A DNA stretch of 8,147 nucleotides from Bacteroidales bacterium UBA3868 (GCA_002392325.1 DGGS01000172.1:332-8478), one strand, 5' to 3'; counted from the first letter of the stretch, positions 1 through 7,230 are shown. Numbers and translations: made by a program. The notes: a model not told the origin generated them from the letters alone.

Positions 1-159
1 ATCGATTATTGGATTGAACATCCGGATGCCAGGAAGGAAATGGAACAAAAATACGCTGATATTGTAAAGCAATACAGTATAACCGAATCTGTGGCAAATT
101 TTGAAAAAATGCTGATGGAAGAAATTTCGGATAATGAAACAGCCCAAAAGAATCATTAG
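1..159 (+). CDS. C-terminal end of a probable family 4 glycosyltransferase (5' partial)
   Basis: Frame 1 is open from the window edge to the TAG at 157-159, giving 52 residues. The stretch that begins IDYWIEHPD, followed by a charged helix (ARKEMEQKYADIVKQY) and a final helix ending near MLMEEISDNE, resembles from memory the last helix of Bacteroidetes GT4 (GT-B fold) sugar transferases, where this segment packs back onto the N-terminal domain. The catalytic part lies outside the window, so donor and acceptor sugars cannot be read. The stop lies 26 bases inside the next gene, so the two are probably co-transcribed and translationally coupled. Assignment is by sequence resemblance of a short tail only; another nucleotide-sugar enzyme ending in a similar helix remains possible. 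Confidence 0.5.
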   Translation: MDYWIEHPDARKEMEQKYADIVKQYSITESVANFEKMLMEEISDNETAQKNH

Positions 160-1351
160 AAACGCTCTGATAATAGTATTTCTGCTGTTATCCGTTTTGG
201 CAGGAGCACAACCCTCCGCATCTCATTCTCCAATAGTTAATGAGGATGGTACGGTGACATTTGTACTCAAAGATCCGGGAAACAGCCGCGCGCGGGTATA
301 TTGCGACTGCGAATTGCGGAGCAAGAAGTACAATGTCCACCGGGAGAACTTGAAATCCGCCCGTATGGTATCCGATAATAACGGACTTTTCACTTATACC
401 ACGCCATCACTTACGCCGGAAGTCTATACATACCGGTTCAAGACGAACGGGCAAAAGCGGGTGGATCCCAACAATGCCGATTCAATCCGTATTTCAAATG
501 GGAAACGAAGTGTGTTTGTTGTACCCGGTTCCGATTTAATGGAATTGTGCCTCTCCGACTCGCTGGCAGGGAAAACGGAACATTGCGAGTTCTGGGATTC
601 CACCTGTGGAAAGACGCGCCGTATTCTGCTGTACTTGCCACCGCAATACGATAGCACAAGGCAAACCTACCCCGTCCTCTACCTGCTGCACGGCATAGAC
701 GGCAATGAACTGGCTTGGCATGACCGTGGGCGGGCCATACAGATGGTGGACAATCTGATACGGCAAGGCAAGGCCGAACCGATGATTGTTGTGATGCCTG
801 ATGCCAATCCCAAAGGACTTGTCGGTCAGGACGAGAGTGTGGGCCTGATGCAAAATCTGCTCCGTTACGCCTCATGGTTCCATCAGGATTTTGAGCGGAT
901 TTTTCCGCAAATGGACAGCTTTATATCCGCCCGTTATCGTATATCCTCCGATATGAATATGCGTGCCGTGGCCGGGCTGTCGGCAGGCGCCTCGCAATCG
1001 GCCGTGCTTGCCAACATGTACAGAGACAACTTCAGGTATGTGGGATTGTTCTCCCCGATTGTGCACCGCAAGCAATTGCCAGACAATCGGAACACATTCT
1101 ATTGGATTGGAACTGGCAAAACGGATATTTTCCATCCGCAGAGCAAACGATTTGCCAGAAAACTTCAACAAAAGCAAATCCCACACCTCTATTTTAAGTC
1201 CACAGGAGGCCATGTCTGGCGCAATTGGAGACTATATCTATCTGAATTTCTGCAATTTGTATTCAAAGACGCCGATGATGAATTTGGAAATGATTTTACA
1301 GGAAATGAAGGCGTTTCATCGAACTGCAAAGAAGCCACAATGTTGCATTGA
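134..1351 (+). CDS. Secreted esterase, alpha/beta-hydrolase with N-terminal beta-sandwich (esterase D / feruloyl esterase type)
   Basis: The 405-residue product starts with a basic stretch and a hydrophobic core (residues 10-25) ending in AGA before Q26, a signal peptide for signal peptidase I; there is no lipobox cysteine. Residues about 33-132 look like the early-set/CBM48-like beta-sandwich that precedes many Bacteroidetes esterases (DPNNADS near its end). Residues about 150-378 form the hydrolase: LLHG at 184-187 for the oxyanion side, nucleophile S283 in GLSAG, probable acid D331 in GKTDIF, and H360 in GGHVWRNW. Family members hydrolyse acetyl, feruloyl or other ester bonds on glycans, normally in the periplasm or outside; the substrate here cannot be read. 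The start was chosen because it puts the signal peptide at the N terminus; no clear ribosome site is visible, as is common in this phylum. The gene overlaps the upstream glycosyltransferase by 26 bases, hinting at a shared glycan. After the last recognisable helix there is an acidic tail of about 27 residues that I do not recognise. Confidence 0.85.
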   Translation: MKQPKRIIRNALIIVFLLLSVLAGAQPSASHSPIVNEDGTVTFVLKDPGNSRARVYCDCELRSKKYNVHRENLKSARMVSDNNGLFTYTTPSLTPEVYTYRFKTNGQKRVDPNNADSIRISNGKRSVFVVPGSDLMELCLSDSLAGKTEHCEFWDSTCGKTRRILLYLPPQYDSTRQTYPVLYLLHGIDGNELAWHDRGRAIQMVDNLIRQGKAEPMIVVMPDANPKGLVGQDESVGLMQNLLRYASWFHQDFERIFPQMDSFISARYRISSDMNMRAVAGLSAGASQSAVLANMYRDNFRYVGLFSPIVHRKQLPDNRNTFYWIGTGKTDIFHPQSKRFARKLQQKQIPHLYFKSTGGHVWRNWRLYLSEFLQFVFKDADDEFGNDFTGNEGVSSNCKEATMLH

Positions 1352-1377
1352 TGGTCGAAAAAAATACTTCAGTCATC

Positions 1378-1406
1378 TTGATTTTCAAAAAACTTTATTA
1401 AATTTG
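1378..1406 (+). promoter_or_regulatory. Candidate Bacteroides-type promoter for the acyltransferase operon
   Basis: TAAATTTG at 1399-1406 is an exact match to the Bacteroidetes -7 consensus TAnnTTTG. CTTG at 1377-1380 is a near match to the -33 TTTG, with 18 bases between its last base and the -7 box, close to the usual spacing. Transcription would start around 1413, giving a leader of roughly 47 bases before the ATG at 1460. It sits in the only sizeable gap on the plus strand. I found no other match of this quality before the genes at 3444, 4736 or 5061, so it could drive the whole run to 6704. Motif match only; no experimental support. Confidence 0.6.
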
Positions 1407-1414
1407 CAGTTTCG

Positions 1415-1441
1415 TTGCGGATTAGTTGAAGTATCCGCCAA
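1415..1441 (+). other. Small hairpin in the presumed leader of the acyltransferase operon
   Basis: TTGCGGAT (1415-1422) can pair with ATCCGCCAA (1433-1441) if one C is bulged, leaving a 10-base loop. It lies just after the predicted transcription start and ends about 18 bases before the start codon. No T-run follows, so it is not an intrinsic terminator. It could stabilise the leader, act as a weak translational control, or be chance. Confidence 0.25.
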
Positions 1442-1459
1442 TACTCTCTGAAATTTGGC

Positions 1460-2317
1460 ATGATAAAAGACTATTCATCATTCGGCCCGGCATATCGGAA
1501 CTTCAAAGTAAGGGAAGGGGTGTATGTTCCTGAACCCATGGCAGACTTTTCTGCCGAGGATCCGTTCACGAAAATGGCACCCATACGCGGGGAACTCAAG
1601 GATATGAAATTTGACGATACTTACCCGTATCTTGACAAATCCCTGAAATTCAAAATATGGCATTTCCTTGTTTATCTTGCTACTTGGATAGCGGCATTTC
1701 CGGTGAACCGCATCCGTTATGGCCTTAAGATAGAAGGTCGTAAGAAGATTCGACAGAACCGCAAACTCTTTGCCAACGGAATGATGACCGTTTGTAATCA
1801 TGTTTACCGGTGGGATATGATTTGCGTGCTGCAGGCGATGCGCTTCCGCAAGGCCTGGATTCCCATGTACGCCCAACCGTTCCGCGGCAAGGACGGTTTC
1901 CTGATGAAAAACATCGGCGGCATCGCCATCCCGGAGAAACGCAGCGGACTGAGAGCGTTTGACAAGGCATTGGATGAACTTCACGACCGCAAACAGTGGA
2001 TACACATTTTCCCCGAAAGTTGCAGTTGGAAATTCTATGCCCCGCTTAGACCTTTCAAGACAGGCGCTTTCAACATGGCTTACAAGTATGCTCTCCCTGT
2101 AATCCCCATGGTAATCACATTCAGACCTCGCACCGGATGGCGCAAACTCTTTAGCAAAGACGAACCGCTGGTTACCATTCATGTGGGTGACCCCATCATA
2201 CCAAACCCCAATACCCCCCGGAAAGAAGAAGTGGCGCGTATGCGTGATCTCGCGCACAAGACGATGCTTGACATGGCGGGTATAGTTTCTAATCCTTGGC
2301 CTTCCAGTATTGACTGA
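1460..2317 (+). CDS. glsA: PlsC-family O-acyltransferase, probable glycine-lipid synthase GlsA
   Basis: The 285-residue product is a lysophospholipid-type acyltransferase. Motif I is NH-x4-D at N113, H114 and D119 (NHVYRWD), the catalytic His/Asp pair. Motif III, normally FPEGT, reads FPES at 184-187, keeping the key E186 but replacing glycine. VIPM (about 214-217) is the usual fourth block. A hydrophobic stretch at about 65-81 likely anchors it to the inner membrane, with the active site on the cytoplasmic face. About 60 residues precede the usual domain. Its partner 14 bases downstream is an OlsB/hemolysin-like N-acyltransferase. In Bacteroides thetaiotaomicron and Flavobacterium johnsoniae such a pair makes glycine lipids: GlsB N-acylates glycine with a 3-hydroxy fatty acid, then GlsA acylates the hydroxyl. 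The role is therefore inferred from family plus pairing; a general lysophosphatidate acyltransferase is the main alternative. The start ATG follows the predicted promoter and gives a full-length domain. Confidence 0.75.
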   Translation: MIKDYSSFGPAYRNFKVREGVYVPEPMADFSAEDPFTKMAPIRGELKDMKFDDTYPYLDKSLKFKIWHFLVYLATWIAAFPVNRIRYGLKIEGRKKIRQNRKLFANGMMTVCNHVYRWDMICVLQAMRFRKAWIPMYAQPFRGKDGFLMKNIGGIAIPEKRSGLRAFDKALDELHDRKQWIHIFPESCSWKFYAPLRPFKTGAFNMAYKYALPVIPMVITFRPRTGWRKLFSKDEPLVTIHVGDPIIPNPNTPRKEEVARMRDLAHKTMLDMAGIVSNPWPSSID

Positions 2318-2331
2318 CAAATTATATAATC

Positions 2332-3399
2332 ATGAATAGAAAAATTATTGATCCCGTACCCGTTAAACTGCTTAAAGCGGAACTTACCAAATCCAAGAAG
2401 TTGGAAGATACCAACAAGGGTCATAACGAACTTTACATTGTGACCTGGCACGATTCCCCCAATGTGGTGACCGAAATCGGGCGATTGCGCGAACTGGCGT
2501 TCCGTGAGGCCGGCGGCTCAACAGGCAACGCCATGGATTTGGATGAATACGACAAGATGGAAAAACCATATAAGCAGCTGATTGTGTGGGATCCGGACAA
2601 TGAGGCGATAATTGGCGGCTACCGTTTTCTCTTTGGCTCGGAGGCAATGTTTGATGAGAAAGGCCAACCGATAATGGCAAGTGCCCACCAATTCCATTTT
2701 TCCCAAAAGTTTATTGATGAATATCTGCCGCATGTATTGGAGCTGGGCCGCAATTTTGTGGCTCCGGATTACCAAAGTTCCAAGAACGGCTCAAAGTCCA
2801 TATTCGCTTTTGACAATCTCTGGGATGGTCTTGTGGCGATTATCATGAAGTATCCGAACCTGCTTTATTTCTTTGGAAAGATTACGTTGTATCCTTCCTA
2901 TGACCATATTGCCAGAAATCTGATTTACCATTTCCTATGGAAACATTTTGGGGATAAAAACGAGCTTGTCCGTCCTTGGAATAACCAAGCGATAATGCCG
3001 GATTCCGATCCCGCACTGATGGATCTTATCTTGAATAAAGATGACCTGCTGGAAGACTACAAGTTACTTAAGGCGGCAGCCAGAATGAGGGGCGTGAATG
3101 TTCCGCCGAATATGACGGCCTATATATCCATCACTTCCCGGATGCTCATGTTCGGTACAGCGGTGAACCGCTTGATGCACAACATTGAGGATACGGCCGT
3201 GCTGATTCCGTTTGATGAGATCTACCATGATAAGAAGAGCCGTCATATAGGAGCCTATATTCGTTTCTCTCACTTGAAAAGGCACAAAAACGAGATTTTG
3301 GAAGTTCCTGATATGGAAAATGAGATGGTTGAGGATTGGCTGATTAAGCGATATCGCAAGGTAAGGCGAATGCTTAAGAAAGCTGGACGGGATATATAG
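2332..3399 (+). CDS. glsB: GNAT-type N-acyltransferase (OlsB/hemolysin-like), probable GlsB
   Basis: The 355-residue product belongs to the putative hemolysin/ornithine-lipid N-acyltransferase group related to autoinducer synthases. Visible marks are the R51-x-x-x-x-F-R block (GRLRELAFREAGG), the acidic cluster with D69, D71 and Y73 (MDLDEYDK), GGYR at 95-98 on the central strand, and ELGRNFVAPDY at 137-147, the acyl-ACP binding region of the family. It has no signal peptide or clear membrane span, so it should act in the cytoplasm at the membrane. The expected reaction is transfer of a 3-hydroxyacyl group from acyl carrier protein to the amino group of an amino acid, glycine in characterised Bacteroidetes, giving the mono-acyl intermediate for the PlsC-type partner just upstream. 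The C-terminal 35 residues or so are strongly basic (KRYRKVRRMLKKAGRD), suited to membrane contact. Ornithine or serine as acceptor cannot be excluded from sequence. Confidence 0.78.
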   Translation: MNRKIIDPVPVKLLKAELTKSKKLEDTNKGHNELYIVTWHDSPNVVTEIGRLRELAFREAGGSTGNAMDLDEYDKMEKPYKQLIVWDPDNEAIIGGYRFLFGSEAMFDEKGQPIMASAHQFHFSQKFIDEYLPHVLELGRNFVAPDYQSSKNGSKSIFAFDNLWDGLVAIIMKYPNLLYFFGKITLYPSYDHIARNLIYHFLWKHFGDKNELVRPWNNQAIMPDSDPALMDLILNKDDLLEDYKLLKAAARMRGVNVPPNMTAYISITSRMLMFGTAVNRLMHNIEDTAVLIPFDEIYHDKKSRHIGAYIRFSHLKRHKNEILEVPDMENEMVEDWLIKRYRKVRRMLKKAGRDI

Positions 3400-3403
3400 T
3401 GTG

Positions 3404-3424
3404 TTCTTGCACATTGTGCAAGAA
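3404..3424 (+). repeat. Perfect 10-base inverted repeat with one-base centre (operator or hairpin)
   Basis: TTCTTGCACA at 3404-3413 and TGTGCAAGAA at 3415-3424 are exact reverse complements around a single T at 3414. As RNA this gives a 9-pair stem with a 3-base loop. It lies 4 bases after the glsB-like stop and 19 bases before the guanine deaminase start, upstream of the SD-like AGAGG at 3435-3439. No T-run follows, so it is a poor intrinsic terminator. The tight symmetry suggests a dimeric regulator's site or an mRNA processing/stabilising hairpin. I found no second copy in the window. Confidence 0.6.
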
Positions 3425-3443
3425 GTAACAGGTAGAGGATGAT

Positions 3444-4709
3444 ATGAAGAAGAAGGTATATAAAGCACATATTCTTTATACAAAGGAGCGAAACCGTTTC
3501 GAAGTGTTGGAGAACGGTTATGTCGCTGTGGATGCCGATGGGCGTGTGTCTGAGGTGGCCTCTGATTTGAAGTCGTTGGATTGTGGCGATTGGGAGGTTA
3601 CGGATTTTGTAGACTGCCTATTGATACCCGCCATGAACGATCTGCATGTGCATGCCCCGCAATACCGCAATCAAGGCATTGCCATGGATCTGGAATTGTT
3701 GCCATGGCTCCAGAACTATACTTTCCCTGAGGAGATGAAGTATGCCGACTTGGCCTACGCTGAGCGGATGTATCGCCGGTTTGTCCACGACTTGTGGCGT
3801 TTTGGCACCATGCGGGCTTGCGTGTTTGCCACTATTCATACAGACAGCACCCGTCTGCTGATGCGTATTTTCCAGGAGGCGGGCATGGGAGCGCTGGTGG
3901 GCAAAGTGGCCATGGACCGCAATTGCCCCGAAGGGCTTTCGGAACCGGTGGGGGAGATGGTTTTGGGCTATGAGGATCTGATAGCGGAATTTAACAATCC
4001 AGATGCGCTGGTGCGGCCGATCATAACGCCTCGCTTTGTCCCTTCTTGCACCCCGGAGACGCTCCGTGCCTGCGGCGAACTGGCAGCCAAATATCAATTG
4101 CCCGTGCAGTCGCACCTCTCGGAAAACAAGGATGAGGTGGCGTTGGTGCGGACCCTCGAAAACACTTGGTATGGCGATGCTTACAATCGTTATGGGCTCT
4201 TCGGACAAACGCCTACCGTAATGGCACATTGCGTATTCACGGAAGGCGAAGAACTGGAGTTGATGCGACGCAATAGGGTAGTGGTGGCCCACTGTCCCAC
4301 TTCAAATTTGAATGTGGCGTCCGGTATGGCGCCTGTCAGGAAGTTCCTGGACAATGGATTGCGTGTTGGACTTGGCAGTGACATCAGCGGTGGACACGAT
4401 TTGAGCATCTTCCGGATGATGGTTTATGCCATACAGGTGAGCAAAATGTACTATCAGCAGAATCATGACCGTTCGTTCCTCACTTTATCGGAAGCATTCT
4501 GGATGGCGACAAAGTCGGCGGGGAGTTTCTTCGGCCGCGTGGGAAGCTTTGAGCCGGGCTATGAGTTTGACGCTCTCATTATCGATGACAGCGACTTGAA
4601 TCACGACAATTATTCGCTGCTGGAGCGTCTGGAACGATACATCTATTTGGGCGACGACCGCCAGATTAAACACCGCTTCTGCCGAGGAAAAGAAATTTTC
4701 GGACAATAA
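3444..4709 (+). CDS. guaD: Guanine deaminase (amidohydrolase family, zinc-dependent)
   Basis: The 421-residue product converts guanine to xanthine and ammonia in purine salvage, in the cytoplasm. Metal ligands of the amidohydrolase fold are all present: H68 and H70 (DLHVHAPQY), H224 with catalytic E227 (QSHLSE), H262 (MAHC) and D313 (GSDISGG). The sequence APQY after HVH, LLPWLQNYTFPEE at 85-97, TPRF at 195-198 and HCPTSN at 283-288 are marks of guanine deaminase rather than of other cyclic deaminases. The length is close to that of known enzymes (about 430-450). It begins 44 bases after the glsB-like gene, behind the 21-base palindrome and the SD-like AGAGG 4-8 bases before the ATG. It is followed after 26 bases by a small membrane protein and then a sodium symporter. 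No purine riboswitch is visible in the short gap. Function is confident; its link to the neighbours is not. Confidence 0.9.
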   Translation: MKKKVYKAHILYTKERNRFEVLENGYVAVDADGRVSEVASDLKSLDCGDWEVTDFVDCLLIPAMNDLHVHAPQYRNQGIAMDLELLPWLQNYTFPEEMKYADLAYAERMYRRFVHDLWRFGTMRACVFATIHTDSTRLLMRIFQEAGMGALVGKVAMDRNCPEGLSEPVGEMVLGYEDLIAEFNNPDALVRPIITPRFVPSCTPETLRACGELAAKYQLPVQSHLSENKDEVALVRTLENTWYGDAYNRYGLFGQTPTVMAHCVFTEGEELELMRRNRVVVAHCPTSNLNVASGMAPVRKFLDNGLRVGLGSDISGGHDLSIFRMMVYAIQVSKMYYQQNHDRSFLTLSEAFWMATKSAGSFFGRVGSFEPGYEFDALIIDDSDLNHDNYSLLERLERYIYLGDDRQIKHRFCRGKEIFGQ

Positions 4710-4735
4710 ACTCTAAAACTAATAACAGTATTACT

Positions 4736-5026
4736 ATGACAAATTTCAGCATTTGGGAAGTTCTCTTTCTGCTCTGTTTCGCGATCAGTTGGCCAGTATC
4801 CATCGCCAAATCCTTGAGAACAAAGGTGGTTATCGGCAAAAGTCCGCTTTTTATGTCCCTGATTGTATTGGGATACATTTTCGGCATTATCCATAAAGTG
4901 TTGTACAGCCACGATATCGTTATCTGGCTCTATGTGTTTAACGCGCTGCTGGTAACCACGGATTTGGTACTCTATTTTGTGTATATTGGGCAGAACAGAA
5001 AGGATTTGCAACAGAAAAAACTGTAA
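4736..5026 (+). CDS. Small three-helix membrane protein, PQ-loop/SemiSWEET-like
   Basis: The 96-residue product has three hydrophobic segments at about 5-25, 36-57 and 61-85 and a basic C-terminal tail, the topology of a SemiSWEET half-transporter. The end of the first helix reads P20-VSIAKSLRTK followed by GKSPLF at 34-39, like the PQ-loop pattern (P-Q, then K, then TK, then G-x-S) but with V in place of Q. N69 in the third helix lies where SemiSWEETs have a substrate-contacting asparagine. Such proteins dimerise to carry small sugars, but this classification is an inference from pattern. It sits 26 bases after guanine deaminase and 34 bases before a sodium/sugar symporter, so it may be an accessory subunit or a separate exporter. 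The ATG at 4736 gives a short cytoplasmic or periplasmic lead into helix 1. Confidence 0.65.
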   Translation: MTNFSIWEVLFLLCFAISWPVSIAKSLRTKVVIGKSPLFMSLIVLGYIFGIIHKVLYSHDIVIWLYVFNALLVTTDLVLYFVYIGQNRKDLQQKKL

Positions 5027-5060
5027 GAATCCATTGTTCCAAAATTGTAATAATAGAAAT

Positions 5061-6704
5061 ATGAATCCCACTTTTCAAACAATAGACATCATCATTTTCG
5101 CCGCCTATTTGCTGCTGATTGTTGGACTGGGCATTTGGATTTCCCATCGCAAGAAGAACAAGGACAAAACCGCTGAGGACTATTTTCTGGCGGGCAAGTC
5201 GCTGCCGTGGTGGACGATAGGTGCGTCGCTGATTGCCGCAAACATTTCGGCGGAGCAGTTTATCGGCATGTCGGGTTCGGGCTTTGCGGGCGGTTTCGCG
5301 GTGGCCTCCTACGAATTCATGGCCGCTCTTACGCTCATCATCGTGGCCAAATTCTTCATGCCTGTGTTTGTGAAGCAGGGTATTTATACGATTCCACAAT
5401 TTGTGGAACAACGCTTTTCCCGGAATCTTAAGACCATCCTGGCCGTCTTCTGGTTAGGACTGTTCATCTTTGTGAACCTCACTTCCGTATTGTTTCTTGG
5501 CGCTAAGGCCATCGATACGATTATCGGTACGGGCGACGGTTCCCTGATTATGCCCGCCATTATCGGATTGGGTGTCATCGCCGCCCTCTATTCCATTACC
5601 GGAGGACTTTCCTCTGTGGCATGGACCGACATATTGCAGGTGTTTTTGCTTGTTTTGGGTGGTGTTATCACCACCGTGGTCGCCCTGCATGTCATCAGTC
5701 CGGATGGCACCGTCACGCACGGCATACGCCATCTCACGGATGTGGCAGGCGATCGGCTGCACTTGATTTTACCCAAAGATAATCCCGAATACCACAACCT
5801 GCCTGGTATTGCTATGCTCATAGGAGGTTTGTGGGTGGCCAACCTCTACTACTGGGGTTTTAACCAATACATTATCCAGCGCGCCTTTGCGGCCAAATCG
5901 CTGTCCGAAGCGCAGAAAGGTCTGGCGTTCGCGGCATTCCTCAAACTGCTCATCCCGTTCATTGTGGTCATCCCTGGCATTGTCGCCTATGTGATGTACA
6001 CGGAGGGCAGTTTTGGTGCGGTGGAGGCACTCACCAAAGCCAACGGCGCACTTAACAACGATAACGCATATCCCTGGCTCATCAGCTCGTTTGTTCCGAC
6101 AGGGCTTAAAGGATTGGTAATCGCTGCGTTAGCCGCGGCAATCGTCTCTTCATTGGCCTCTATGCTCAATTCGGCATCCACTATCTACACGATGGACATT
6201 TACAAACCATACATAGCGCCGAAAGTGAAAGAAAAGACGGGCAAAGATGTCAGTTTGGTGCTCGTGGGGCAGATTTCCGCCGGATTGTTTCTTGTTATCG
6301 CCTGCCTGATTGCACCGCTGCTCGGCAGTGTGGGGCAAATGTTCCAGTATATCCAGGAGTACACCGGTCTGGTGAGTCCGGGTATTCTTGCGCTGTTCCT
6401 GTTAGGACTTTTCTGGAAGAAGACCACCAACAAAGGTGCCATCACTGGTGTGGTGCTCTCCATTCCCATTGCGCTGGCACTCAAGTTTTTCCCGATAGAC
6501 ATGCCGTTTATCGACCAGATGTTCTACACTTGCCTGCTTACTATGGCCATCATCGTGATGGTGAGTCTGTGCACCTGCGAGAAAGATGACGATGTGCGGG
6601 CAATCTCGTTGACCGCTGATATGTTCCAAACCAAACGCGACTTTCATATCGCGGCGTATGCCATTTGCGTGCTGCTGGTGGTGATATATGCCGTGTTTTG
6701 GTAA
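5061..6704 (+). CDS. Sodium/solute symporter of the SSS family, vSGLT-like (probable Na+/sugar cotransporter)
   Basis: The 547-residue product is an inner-membrane symporter with about 14 hydrophobic helices, of LeuT fold. Several blocks match, from memory, the Vibrio galactose transporter vSGLT closely: EDYFLAGKSLPWW (39-51), AANISAEQFIGMSGSG (59-74), YSITGG (177-182), NLYYWGFNQYIIQRA (261-275), AAAIVSSLASMLNS (358-371) and QYIQEYTGLVSPG (429-441). Q66, E85, N268 and Q432 fall at places that bind sugar there, and the SS pair at 363-364 with A59/I62 corresponds to the sodium site. Glucose or galactose with Na+ is therefore the likely cargo. The ATG at 5061 was preferred over an in-frame ATG at 4977, which would overlap the previous gene by 50 bases and add a polar 28-residue leader with no homology that I recognise. 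It is the last plus-strand gene; the next gene converges on it 58 bases away. No clear terminator is seen. Confidence 0.88.
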   Translation: MNPTFQTIDIIIFAAYLLLIVGLGIWISHRKKNKDKTAEDYFLAGKSLPWWTIGASLIAANISAEQFIGMSGSGFAGGFAVASYEFMAALTLIIVAKFFMPVFVKQGIYTIPQFVEQRFSRNLKTILAVFWLGLFIFVNLTSVLFLGAKAIDTIIGTGDGSLIMPAIIGLGVIAALYSITGGLSSVAWTDILQVFLLVLGGVITTVVALHVISPDGTVTHGIRHLTDVAGDRLHLILPKDNPEYHNLPGIAMLIGGLWVANLYYWGFNQYIIQRAFAAKSLSEAQKGLAFAAFLKLLIPFIVVIPGIVAYVMYTEGSFGAVEALTKANGALNNDNAYPWLISSFVPTGLKGLVIAALAAAIVSSLASMLNSASTIYTMDIYKPYIAPKVKEKTGKDVSLVLVGQISAGLFLVIACLIAPLLGSVGQMFQYIQEYTGLVSPGILALFLLGLFWKKTTNKGAITGVVLSIPIALALKFFPIDMPFIDQMFYTCLLTMAIIVMVSLCTCEKDDDVRAISLTADMFQTKRDFHIAAYAICVLLVVIYAVFW

Positions 6705-6762
6705 AAAGTTTTTCTTGATGGTGAGTGCTAATAGATCAAGGCTGGGGGAAAAGTCTAAAGTG

Positions 6763-7230
6763 TCAGTACACGGCGTAGTCCACCACAAGGTTGAATTCGC
6801 GCAACTCGTTGGAGAAGAGCTCTAATGGCATCAGCCAACCGCCATCGCCTGCAACTCTCATGCTATGTGTAAGTATAGAATCGCCGTCAACGACACCAAT
6901 GGAATATTTGCCTGCCGGCAATTTCATCATGTAAAAGCCGTTCAAGGCACTGGAGGTACGGGTGACCTCGCGAATATTGAAATCAGAAATTGCTATCCGT
7001 TCTTGGAATAGGCTGTTGCCAAGGTCTGCTATGTTGATGGAATCAAAAGCTGCGATTTCGCATTGGATAGGAAACTCATGAGCTTCTTGCGGATTGACGG
7101 GAGGCATCCAGTTTCCTTCGCGCTGTGTTACTGTGCCATACACACCATAAGGTATGGTGGGCGAGGGTGGATCGCAAGCTGTACAAGCAATGAGAATGCC
7201 TGAAACGATAAAAGGGATAATTTTCTTCAT
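6763..7230 (-). CDS. Small lipoprotein with carboxypeptidase-regulatory-like beta-sandwich
   Basis: The 155-residue product begins MKKIIPF, a hydrophobic run, then LIAC (C16) and TAC (C19); LIAC is the better lipobox, so C16 is probably lipidated, though C19 is possible. After a proline-rich linker, YGVYGTVTQREGNWMPP (28-44) opens a domain whose later part (GFYMMKLPAGKYSIGVVDGD, 98-117) is the classic strand pattern of carboxypeptidase-regulatory-like folds, and the end reads DYAVY. I recall Bacteroidetes proteins with the same GN[FW]MP and DY-x-x-Y ends, all of unknown function. It likely sits in the outer or inner membrane facing the periplasm. It has no visible catalytic motif and might bind a ligand or partner. 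A -7 box lies 36 bases upstream; it is read alone, convergent with the symporter. Confidence 0.75.
   Translation of the reverse strand: MKKIIPFIVSGILIACTACDPPSPTIPYGVYGTVTQREGNWMPPVNPQEAHEFPIQCEIAAFDSINIADLGNSLFQERIAISDFNIREVTRTSSALNGFYMMKLPAGKYSIGVVDGDSILTHSMRVAGDGGWLMPLELFSNELREFNLVVDYAVY

Noticed and set aside
963..1451. Open frame of 162 residues on the plus strand overlapping the esterase end.
   Set aside because: It lies in another frame of the esterase gene, with no recognisable domain and no promoter.
1478..2320. Long open frame of 280 residues on the minus strand opposite the PlsC-like gene.
   Set aside because: It is the antisense shadow of a gene with clear catalytic motifs, and its translation shows no family features.
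3400..3443. Purine riboswitch before guanine deaminase.
   Set aside because: The gap is only 44 bases, mostly the palindrome, too short for a purine aptamer, and its conserved core is not seen.
4977..5060. In-frame upstream ATG giving a 575-residue symporter.
   Set aside because: It would overlap the preceding gene by 50 bases and adds a polar, cysteine-bearing leader unlike the SSS family; the ATG at 5061 gives the normal N terminus.
6714..6740. CTTGAT/ATCAAG inverted repeat after the symporter stop as a terminator.
   Set aside because: Only 6 pairs with a 15-base loop and no T-run; too weak to call.
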